Notes under the pieces: generated by a model
Seen by the model: the letters and a program-made list of their open reading frames with translations, nothing else
What the model was told of the DNA's origin: nothing
Databases searched by the model: none
Translations under genes and position numbers: made by a program
In this document: in pieces, positions 56,997 to 64,000 of the stretch
How positions within the stretch are numbered: position 1 is the stretch's first letter
Layout of the letters: the number at the start of each line of letters is the position of its first letter
Assembly: GCA_016787345.1 (NCBI GenBank)
Contig: JAEUUU010000166.1
Span: forward strand, 1 to 64,000
Direction of reading: 5' to 3'
Origin: Saprospiraceae bacterium
GTDB taxonomy: Bacteria > Bacteroidota > Bacteroidia > Chitinophagales > Saprospiraceae
Length of the DNA stretch: 64,000 nucleotides

Positions 56997-58574
56997 TTAT
57001 TTCTCCTGCTGGAGCGTTTCAATCGTTTCCGCCGGCAGGTCCTTGATGTCGAGCAGCATCAAGCCGTCGAGGCAATTGGAGAAATTGGGATCGACGTTGA
57101 AAGCGATGAACCGCGCATTTTGCTTCAGATACTGGCGCAGCAAAACCGGTACAGGGAAATGCCGGGGCTCGGCATCTTCTACAAAATGTTCCAGCGCTTC
57201 GAAAGCCTGCATGTTTTCTGCCAGCAGGCGTGTATTGACCGACTTTGTCTTTGCACGGAAAGGCTTGCGCGGCTGTACGAATTGGGCCAGGTGGGTATCG
57301 AAAAAATGGCGTTTTACGTATTCGACAATCACGCCTTTCGACACCTCAGAATAGTATTTGCTGATGCTTACCGGCCCGATCAGGTAGCGGTATTGCGGAT
57401 GCGCCAGCAAAAAGTGCAAAATACCTTTCCACAATAAAAACAGCGAAAGGCGATGGCGCTGGTAATCGGGTGTAACGTAGGTGCGACCCAATTCGACGGC
57501 GTGTTGCAGTACCGGGAAAATCCCCGGCTCCATTTTAAACAGCGAATGGGTGTAAAACCCGTTGATTCCGAAACGTTTGAATATCTGATCGCCCTGCCCG
57601 AGCCGATACCCGCCCACAATCTTTTGCGCCTCGCGGTCCCAGATAATCAGTTGCAGATAATAAATATCGTGCTCGTCGAGATCGCGGCTTTTGCCTGTGC
57701 CTTCTCCAACCGATCGAAACGTCAGTTCTCTCAGTCGTCCAATCTCGAACATCGTATTGGGTAGCGCGGAAAATGGGGCCACCAACACGTCGAAGGGGCC
57801 GCGGGAGCAAATTTTGCATTCCGTGGGCAAGGCCTGGATATCGCTGGCGACGAGATCAGCCGGCACCGGATCGGCCAGCGGCATTTCGCGCGCACTGCTG
57901 CGCTTGGCGATGTGCTCGGGTTGAATCTGAAAACTGGAGCCCAGTGAAAAGATTTTTGCTTGCAGAAATTTACCCCACAAGCGGGTTTTGGACAACTGGT
58001 CCATTTCAGCTTTGGTGATCGGACTGCCCAGCCGAACGGAAATTTTGACCGGCTCGTGGGTAAACTGATAAGGCAAACCGGGAATGGCCCTGCGCAAAAA
58101 ACCGCCTGGCAGGCGTTCGGCGCTGAGGTGCACCGGTATAATTGGAAGGCCTGCTTTGCGCAGTTGTTTGAGTATTTGAGGCCGGAGCAGGTTTTTGCCA
58201 AGGTCGCTGAGCGGATGATCGGAAAAATCGATCACGAGTCCGACTGACGCTCCTTTTTCAAGTATTCTGGTGATTTTTTTGGCAAAATTGAGCCGCAGCA
58301 ATTGCGCTTCCAGGTCTTTGCCGGCCGGTTTGATGGCAAGGGATTTCAGGCTTTTGGGCAGTGGAGAAGGGTAGGGGTGCAGAATACGGGCCTGCTCGAA
58401 TTTTTGACTCATCAAACCCAGCAAAACCCATTCGTCGAGGCCAGGCAATAAACGGTTGCAAACGAAAACGGCGGGCGGCATTTTGGCCAGTAACCGACGG
58501 TCATAATCGTCGAGTACGAGTGTAACTCTTGCTTTGGAAAGCCTGTTTTCGGCCAGATTTTGCAGTTCGTTCAT
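56997..58574 (-). CDS. fused lysophospholipid acyltransferase and OlsB-like N-acyltransferase (OlsF-like)
   Basis: 525 residues from the ATG at 58574 (a TTG at 58601 is in frame). The N-terminal ~230 residues resemble a PlsC-type glycerolipid acyltransferase but with weak motifs. The C-terminal half is an OlsB/GlsB-like GNAT: EIGRLRELTFRSVGEGTG, QKIVGGYRLGQGDQI, ELGRTYVTPDYQRHRLSLFLLWKGI and YRYLIGPVSISKYY. Such fusions (OlsF) make ornithine lipids in Serratia and Flavobacterium; in Bacteroides the same enzymes make glycine lipids. The likely product is an amino-acid-based membrane lipid. The N-terminal domain assignment is less certain. Monocistronic, convergent with kefC (7-base gap). Confidence 0.82.
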   Translation of the reverse strand: MNELQNLAENRLSKARVTLVLDDYDRRLLAKMPPAVFVCNRLLPGLDEWVLLGLMSQKFEQARILHPYPSPLPKSLKSLAIKPAGKDLEAQLLRLNFAKKITRILEKGASVGLVIDFSDHPLSDLGKNLLRPQILKQLRKAGLPIIPVHLSAERLPGGFLRRAIPGLPYQFTHEPVKISVRLGSPITKAEMDQLSKTRLWGKFLQAKIFSLGSSFQIQPEHIAKRSSAREMPLADPVPADLVASDIQALPTECKICSRGPFDVLVAPFSALPNTMFEIGRLRELTFRSVGEGTGKSRDLDEHDIYYLQLIIWDREAQKIVGGYRLGQGDQIFKRFGINGFYTHSLFKMEPGIFPVLQHAVELGRTYVTPDYQRHRLSLFLLWKGILHFLLAHPQYRYLIGPVSISKYYSEVSKGVIVEYVKRHFFDTHLAQFVQPRKPFRAKTKSVNTRLLAENMQAFEALEHFVEDAEPRHFPVPVLLRQYLKQNARFIAFNVDPNFSNCLDGLMLLDIKDLPAETIETLQQEK

Positions 58575-58843
58575 CGATTTTGGTCGTACTTCGGGAGCCA
58601 AGATTCTATTTCTGTGCGCTAGCTCGTGTCGGCTTCACGCATATTTTACCGAAACTTAACCTCAAACAAACATACTGTCTTTCCATATTTTCGCCGGTGT
58701 TTTGCGCGTTCTTGTGCGCTCAAAGCCGGTCGTTAAAATTCTGCTAAATCCGGTTCTGCCGGGCATGCCGCCCTGAAAACCGGCGTTCGTTTCTTGCTTT
58801 CGTCATATCAACCTCGCACTCCCGAACTAAAATCCAATTTATC

Positions 58844-61800
58844 ATGAACCTTCGGAAAGGCATTTTTTCCTTGCTGCTTTGCTGTCTCTTTGCCAGCATG
58901 GCGGTCGCACAACAAACCACCGTGTATACGGAAGCAACGGCTTCCTACAAACGCGGTGTCGATTTGTTCGATCAGGGCGTTTACGGCCTGGCGCAACTCG
59001 AATTCCAAAACGCCATCAACCTGTTGCGCCCTGTCAACGAACCCGAATGGCGCCCGCTGAAAACCGACGCCGAACTTTATTACGCCAAATGCGCCGTGCG
59101 CCTGGACCAGCCGGAAGCGGAAAAACTGACGCTGGATATCCTGCGCAACCATGCGCCATCGCCAGTAGCCAGCCAGGCGGCACTCGAGATCGGCAACTAT
59201 TATTTCAATGCCAAGGAATACGACAAAGCACTGACCTACTACGACATGGCGCCGGAAAGCGCGGGGCCTGCTGCCGACGAAATGCGCTTCAAAAGAGGCT
59301 ACGCCTACTTTGTCACCAAAAAGTTCAGTCAGGCCAAATATGAGTTTTCCTCCCTGAAAGAAAACTCCCGAAGCGAATGGTATTACCCCTCCAACTACTA
59401 CTACGGCTGCTGCGCATTTTTTGAAAAAAAATACGACGAGGCCCTCAAGGCTTTTCAAAAATGCGAAGGGTCCGACAAATACAAATCCTACATCCCGTAC
59501 TACGTCACGCAGATTTACGCCGCAAAAAAACAATACGACCAGGTTATCAGCTACGCCGAGCCGAAAGCCAAAACCGACGGCATTCGCAACCGCCCGGAAA
59601 TGAATCAACTGGTCGGACAGGCCTATTTCGAACGCGGCGATTACGCCAGCGCACTTCCTTTTCTCGAATATGCCGCCCAAAACGGCGCGCCGCTTCGCGC
59701 CTCCGACTACTACCAGCTGGGCTATGCGCAATACCAGACCGCCCATTACAAATCCGCCATTGAAAACTTCGAACAACTGAACAAACAGGACAGTCTACTC
59801 GGCCAAAACGGTTTGTACCACCTGGGCGATTGCTACCTCAAAACCGGCAACAAATTCGCTGCCCGCAACGCATTCGGTCAGGCCGCCAACCTGAATTTCG
59901 ACAAATCGGTCAAAGAAGACGCCCTCTTCAACTACGCCAAACTCAGCTACGAACTCAAGTACGACCGCGACGCGCTCGACGCCCTGCAACGCATACAACC
60001 CGGCTCCCGCTACTACGAAGACGCTCAACTGCTGATGAGCGATATTTTCCTCAATACCCGCGATTACGACCGCGCAATCTCTACCCTGGAAAGTATCAAA
60101 AACCGGCCAGCCAAACTGAACGAAACCTATCAACAGGTGTGCTACCTGCGTGGCCTGCAATTGTATCAAAACGGTCAGCGCAACGAAGCTCGACAATATT
60201 TCAACCGTTCTCTCGACAATCCGATCGACAAACGCACCAGCACGCTTTGTTCTTACTGGCTGGGTACGATTTCGAATGAAGAGGGCGAGTATGCCATTTC
60301 CAAACAACACATGGCTTCCTTCATCGGGAATGCCAAAAATTACAATGACCTTCCCGACGAAAGCAGCCTCTGGATGGGCCATTACGTGCAAGGTTACAAC
60401 CACCTGAAACTCAAAGATTACAACCTGGCGCAAGCCAATTTTAAAGCCTCGGTCGACGGGATTAAAAAGAATTACAACCGCATCCAGTCCGAGCAGGTCA
60501 AATCCGGTGTGCTGGGCGATGCCGTACTCCGCCTGGGCGACTGTTATTTTAAAAAGAACCAATACGGCGAAGCGTTGACCCACTACAACGAAGCCGTCAA
60601 TAAAAAATACGAAGGCTTCGAATACGCCTTGTATCAAAAAGCCATCATCCGAGGCTTGCAGGGCAGTCCGCTCGACAAAATCATCGATCTGGAGACACTC
60701 GTTAGCAAATACCCCAACGGCCGTTACACCGACGAGGCTTTGTTCCAGATCGGCGATACTTACCAGGAAATGGGCAAATTGACTGAAGCCATTCCGCCGC
60801 TGCGCCGGCTGGTGTCCGATTTCAGGGGAAAATCCAATCTCGTGAACCAGGCTTTGCTCAAACTGGGCCTTATCTCCTACAACCAGGGCAATACCCAGGC
60901 GGCGATCAATTACTACAAACAGGTATTTGCCAACAATCCCGAAAACGACGAAGCCAAAGACGCGCTGGCGGCTCTGGAAGAGATTTACGTTAAAGACCTT
61001 AATCGCCCCGACGAATACTTTGCTTTCCTGGAAACCGTGCCCGGGTACAAGGTTGACAATTCGGAAAAAGAGCAAAAAACCTTCCAGGCAGCAGAAGCCC
61101 AGTTCCAGAACGGCCGTTACCCGCAGGCCATTGAAGGGTTCAGCAATTACCTGAGCCGCTATCCCAACGGCCCGAACGCCACGGCCGCCTATTTTTATCG
61201 TGCCGAATCCTACGCGTCAGATCCGGTCAAAAAATACTCGCAGGCCATCACGGATTACGCCTCGGTGGTCAACAAGGGTCCCGGGAAGTATTTCTCCAAA
61301 TCGGCCGAAAAGGCCACCTTGCTGGCCTATTACGTAGAGAACGACTACCCGCGCGCCCTCGAACTGGGCCGCAAATGGGAAGAAGGCGCCGTAACCGATG
61401 CTTCCCGCACAGAGGCCCAGGTGATCGTAATGCGCGCCGCTTACGCCACCAAAAACACGGCTACCGTTAATGAGTATGCGACTAAGGTCAGCAGCTCGAA
61501 CAGCGCATCTGCCGAACAATTGGCGACGGCCAACTTCTATCTCGGAAAAATGGCCTACGACCGCAGCGACTACACCCGTGCCATGCCCTCGCTTTTGAAA
61601 GTAACACAAACTTCTCAATCGGAACAGAGCGCAGAAGCCTGGCACCTGATCGCCCAGATTCAATTCAAACAAAAACAGTATGCACAAGCTGAGGAAACCA
61701 TCGGTAATGCCAACCAGGCCAGCGCAGGTTATGACGACTGGATCGCCCGAAACCTCATCCTGCTCTCCGACGTATACTACGAGCAAGGCGACAAAAACAG

Positions 61801-61963
61801 CGCCGCCGCCGCACTTGAAGTCGTGATCGAAAACTACTCCGGCGAAGACGAATCGATCAAAAGCACGGCCCGCCAGAAATACGACCGGCTGGGCGGCAAT
61901 ACGCCCAGGCCGCAAGTAGACGGCTCAAAAGGCGTCGATCTGATCGACCCGGATGGAAACTGA
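58844..61963 (+). CDS. large exported TPR protein
   Basis: 1039 residues. Signal peptide with cleavage near AVAQQ (residue 22), then tandem tetratricopeptide repeats over the whole length (for example AELYYAKCAVRLDQPEA, NYYFNAKEYDKALTYYDMAPE, LGDCYLKTGNKFAARNAFGQA, LGDCYFKKNQYGEALTHYNEA), some of the YbgF/tol-pal type. There is no sorting domain at the C-terminus, so it probably works in the periplasm as a scaffold. It is followed after 47 bases by an outer-membrane barrel gene, and such pairs recur in Bacteroidota. About 240 bases upstream have no gene and no clear promoter. Confidence 0.9.
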   Translation: MNLRKGIFSLLLCCLFASMAVAQQTTVYTEATASYKRGVDLFDQGVYGLAQLEFQNAINLLRPVNEPEWRPLKTDAELYYAKCAVRLDQPEAEKLTLDILRNHAPSPVASQAALEIGNYYFNAKEYDKALTYYDMAPESAGPAADEMRFKRGYAYFVTKKFSQAKYEFSSLKENSRSEWYYPSNYYYGCCAFFEKKYDEALKAFQKCEGSDKYKSYIPYYVTQIYAAKKQYDQVISYAEPKAKTDGIRNRPEMNQLVGQAYFERGDYASALPFLEYAAQNGAPLRASDYYQLGYAQYQTAHYKSAIENFEQLNKQDSLLGQNGLYHLGDCYLKTGNKFAARNAFGQAANLNFDKSVKEDALFNYAKLSYELKYDRDALDALQRIQPGSRYYEDAQLLMSDIFLNTRDYDRAISTLESIKNRPAKLNETYQQVCYLRGLQLYQNGQRNEARQYFNRSLDNPIDKRTSTLCSYWLGTISNEEGEYAISKQHMASFIGNAKNYNDLPDESSLWMGHYVQGYNHLKLKDYNLAQANFKASVDGIKKNYNRIQSEQVKSGVLGDAVLRLGDCYFKKNQYGEALTHYNEAVNKKYEGFEYALYQKAIIRGLQGSPLDKIIDLETLVSKYPNGRYTDEALFQIGDTYQEMGKLTEAIPPLRRLVSDFRGKSNLVNQALLKLGLISYNQGNTQAAINYYKQVFANNPENDEAKDALAALEEIYVKDLNRPDEYFAFLETVPGYKVDNSEKEQKTFQAAEAQFQNGRYPQAIEGFSNYLSRYPNGPNATAAYFYRAESYASDPVKKYSQAITDYASVVNKGPGKYFSKSAEKATLLAYYVENDYPRALELGRKWEEGAVTDASRTEAQVIVMRAAYATKNTATVNEYATKVSSSNSASAEQLATANFYLGKMAYDRSDYTRAMPSLLKVTQTSQSEQSAEAWHLIAQIQFKQKQYAQAEETIGNANQASAGYDDWIARNLILLSDVYYEQGDKNSAAAALEVVIENYSGEDESIKSTARQKYDRLGGNTPRPQVDGSKGVDLIDPDGN

Positions 61964-62010
61964 TACGGGCCTTAGTTTACTGTTTTATTTTTCTAAAAAA
62001 TTGAAAACCA

Positions 62011-63633
62011 ATGTTGTTCCAATATAAAATATCCATTTCCGCCTTGCTGGTCGCGGCAATTTGCTTCCCGGCTTCGGCACAGGATCTTCCGGGCGAAAGC
62101 GTCAATATCATCAAAGACTTCGATGCGCGCCTGCTCGAATCGAACAAACTGAATGTGACGCCGACGCTCCCTGCACTCGATACCAATACCCAGCGGCAAA
62201 ACTACGTCATACCGCCCCGCCCCCTCAACGTCACCTACGACGCGCCCAAACTGCGGCCGATCGGCATGAAATCGACGGGCAAAGAGGAAACTTATAATGG
62301 CTACGCCAAACTCGGCGCCGGTATTCCGACCTCGTTTTTGGGGGAAGGCGGCTACTACTTTGGCAACGCGGAAAAATTTGACGGCCGAATCTGGGTGCGC
62401 CACCACAGCGCCAATTTCAAAGACCTTGAAAACCAGCGCTTTTTCAACAACGACGCTCGTTTGAATGCCAACCTTTACCTCGAAAACAATCTGGCCGTAG
62501 AAGGGAATATCGGGTACAGTTTCGACCGCGTGCATTACTACGGATACGATCACGACTCCCTTTCTTTCGATGCCAGCGGCGTGCGCCAGGATTTCAAAAT
62601 TCTGGACCTGGGCGGCCGGGTGTACAATACGGAGCGCACGGAGTCGGATTTCAGTTTTTCCGTAGCGCCGAGTTTTTACCTGCTCAACGACTTTTACTCC
62701 AATTCGGAAACCGGATTCGACCTTCGCCTGGGCGCAACGAAGTGGTTCAACGAAAAGCACCCCTTGAAAATGGTAATCCGGACGGATTTCACCAACCTGA
62801 ACACCAACGACAAGGAAACGCTGAACAATATCTATTTACAACCCTCTTTCACCTTCCACGCCGATGTGGTTCGTTTGAAAGTGGGCGGTAACTTCGCCAG
62901 CAACCGCGATATTTTTTACGTTTTCCCCGATGTGGAATTGAACCTGCGCATCTTCGGCGACGGCTTGCAAATCTTCGGCGGCCTCGACGGCGACTTGCGC
63001 AAAAACAACTACCGCAAAACGGCAGAATACAACCCCTGGATTCAAATCCGCGAAAGCCGTATCCGCAACACCATCTGGCGCAACTACTTCGGCGGTATCC
63101 GGGGCGACCTCGGTTTTCTGAGCTATACTGCACAGGCAGGTTATAGCACTGCCGATAACCTGGCGCTGCACCAGGCTACATTTACTTCCTCCGGCCTCAC
63201 TCAGTTCGGACTGGTGTACGACACGGCACAGATCTTCAATATTCAGGGCACTTTGAAACTGCAGCCCACGAAAGAACTGACGATCCTGGGCACGCTGAGC
63301 CAGAATATTTATACCCTCGAAAGAGAAACCAGCGCATGGGGGCTACCCGAACTGGAAGGCAATTTCAGCGCGATTTATACGCTGCTCGATGGCCAGGCCA
63401 GCTTGCGCGCCAACGCCTATATGGCCGACCGCATCGCCTTCCGCAACGACGAAGGACGTATCCTGAGCGGACAAGGTTTGTTTGATATCGGCGTGGGGGG
63501 CACCTACAACTTCACCGACAACATCGGCGTGTTTCTCGACATCAATAACATGCTGAACAACAAGCGGGAACGCTGGCTCAACTATCCCATTTTTGGCTTG
63601 AACGTGCTGGGAGGGATTACGGCGAGATTCTGA
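62011..63633 (+). CDS. outer-membrane beta-barrel protein (TonB-receptor-like barrel, no plug)
   Basis: 540 residues. Signal peptide ending near FPASAQD, a ~60-residue linker (YVIPPRPLNVTYDAPKL), then alternating strands of a 16- to 22-strand barrel (GYAKLGAGIPTSF, GRIWVRHHSANF, LRLGATKWFN, GVFLDINNMLNNKRERW) and an aromatic C-terminal residue (GGITARF). The TonB plug is absent, so it is not a standard receptor. It lies downstream of the large TPR gene and is probably cotranscribed, suggesting that the two form an envelope complex. Confidence 0.87.
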   Translation: MLFQYKISISALLVAAICFPASAQDLPGESVNIIKDFDARLLESNKLNVTPTLPALDTNTQRQNYVIPPRPLNVTYDAPKLRPIGMKSTGKEETYNGYAKLGAGIPTSFLGEGGYYFGNAEKFDGRIWVRHHSANFKDLENQRFFNNDARLNANLYLENNLAVEGNIGYSFDRVHYYGYDHDSLSFDASGVRQDFKILDLGGRVYNTERTESDFSFSVAPSFYLLNDFYSNSETGFDLRLGATKWFNEKHPLKMVIRTDFTNLNTNDKETLNNIYLQPSFTFHADVVRLKVGGNFASNRDIFYVFPDVELNLRIFGDGLQIFGGLDGDLRKNNYRKTAEYNPWIQIRESRIRNTIWRNYFGGIRGDLGFLSYTAQAGYSTADNLALHQATFTSSGLTQFGLVYDTAQIFNIQGTLKLQPTKELTILGTLSQNIYTLERETSAWGLPELEGNFSAIYTLLDGQASLRANAYMADRIAFRNDEGRILSGQGLFDIGVGGTYNFTDNIGVFLDINNMLNNKRERWLNYPIFGLNVLGGITARF

Positions 63634-63653
63634 GTGTATGGCAATATTTATTG

Positions 63654-63698
63654 GAGCGGATGGGCAGATCAACTGGATTTTGCCCATCCGCTCTTTTT
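63654..63698 (+). terminator. intrinsic terminator of the TPR/barrel operon
   Basis: A 13-bp stem (63654-63666 with 63681-63693) is followed by five T residues, 20 bases after the barrel stop codon. The stem could also serve the convergent tyrS gene. Confidence 0.88.
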
Positions 63699-63720
63699 AT
63701 ATCCTTCACAAAGGAGCAGA

Positions 63721-64000
63721 TCAAACCACCCGCACCAAATACTTATTCTTCTTCCCGTTCTCCACCATCAAAAACGCGCCGTGCAGCAGATCTGCTGCAA
63801 CGACATTGGCATCCAGTGTGCTGATTTTGTGCTTGTTGATCGAAATGGCATTGTTCTGGATCGCCTTTTTAGCCTCGCTGCGACTGCTCAGAATCCCCGT
63901 GTGCTCGGAGAGAAAATCGAGGATATTCACCCCGTCTTCCAGCAAACTTTTGGCAACGGCCGGCGAGGGAATCTCCTCCGCTACCTGCAGCAATGTATCG
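63721..64000 (-). CDS. tyrS: tyrosyl-tRNA synthetase, C-terminal part (5' truncated by window edge)
   Basis: At least 93 residues, open to the right edge; the 5' end of the gene lies beyond it. The sequence ISRSEAKKAIQNNAISINKHK (window: SSRSEAKKAIQNNAISI) is an S4 RNA-binding domain and FLMVENGKKNKYLVRVV is the typical end of Bacteroidota TyrRS. The enzyme charges tRNA-Tyr. The catalytic domain is out of view, so the call rests on the tail only. Confidence 0.87.
   Translation of the reverse strand, partial: DTLLQVAEEIPSPAVAKSLLEDGVNILDFLSEHTGILSSRSEAKKAIQNNAISINKHKISTLDANVVAADLLHGAFLMVENGKKNKYLVRVV

Noticed and set aside
59795..61075. 426-codon minus-strand open frame
   Set aside because: Antisense to the TPR gene; its valine/phenylalanine-rich composition mirrors the opposite strand.
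1..64000. tRNA, rRNA, CRISPR arrays, insertion sequences, prophage, attachment sites
   Set aside because: I looked for cloverleaf-like patterns, rRNA stretches, transposase or integrase proteins and terminal inverted repeats and saw none; a tRNAscan or ISfinder run would be decisive.

Overview
The window reads as chromosomal DNA from a Bacteroidota, probably from the Saprospiraceae or a close group. Evidence: type IX secretion C-terminal signals (gliding-motility-associated domain at 2-2842, type A sorting domain at 3948-4988), a TonB-dependent receptor, Bacteroidota-only conserved proteins, the long Bacteroidota form of NusB, and many Bacteroidota-type promoters (-7 box TAnnTTTG, often with a TTG/TTTG 17-20 bases upstream). 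Base composition is moderately GC-rich with AT-rich intergenic spacers. I see no rRNA, tRNA, CRISPR array, insertion sequence or prophage. Most of the window is core-genome housekeeping in short operons.

Layout. 0-3 kb: 3' part of a large repetitive PKD/Ig-like secreted protein. 3-10 kb (minus strand): nusB, a secreted protein, a heptose-7-phosphate kinase, a metallo-hydrolase, an acyl-CoA dehydrogenase, a lipoprotein and rarA. 10.3-14.2 kb: a DUF4403 lipoprotein, then a minus-strand cassette of a small Cys-containing peptide, a DUF692/MNIO enzyme and an HvfC-like partner, which looks like a peptide-modification system. 14-24 kb: a helical protein of unknown function, a P-type cation ATPase, sbcC-sbcD, a DinB-like protein and an RNA m5C methyltransferase. 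24-31.5 kb: alpha-galactosidase, yqgE, fabD, branched-chain aminotransferase, aldo/keto reductase and surE. 31.7-36.8 kb: a LysM protein, then a TonB-dependent receptor behind a TPP riboswitch, hence probably for thiamine uptake, and a NadR-like ATPase. 36.8-43.1 kb: era, a GNAT acetyltransferase with a terminator-like leader, a 0.6-kb gene-poor stretch with minus-strand terminators, pyrC, an M20 peptidase and an FKBP isomerase.

43.2-53.1 kb: housekeeping genes (membrane protease-like protein, histidine kinase, prmC, purK, purE) are interspersed with three proteins that appear to share an N-terminal effector-associated domain (EAD11-like): one fused to a proline linker and an unknown C-terminal domain, one to TIR, one to a trypsin-like protease. 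The TIR and protease genes are adjacent at the end of an operon with two Fe-S electron-transfer proteins. This trio is the best candidate for a conflict/immune module. 53-64 kb: a phosphoribosyltransferase, a Kef-type potassium efflux pair, a fused OlsF-like lipid acyltransferase, a very large TPR protein paired with an outer-membrane barrel protein, and the 3' end of tyrS at the right edge.

The two systems most worth following are the MNIO peptide cassette (11777-13536) and the EAD protein set (43213-43776 with 48635-50409). All calls are made by reading the sequence; no database search was run.
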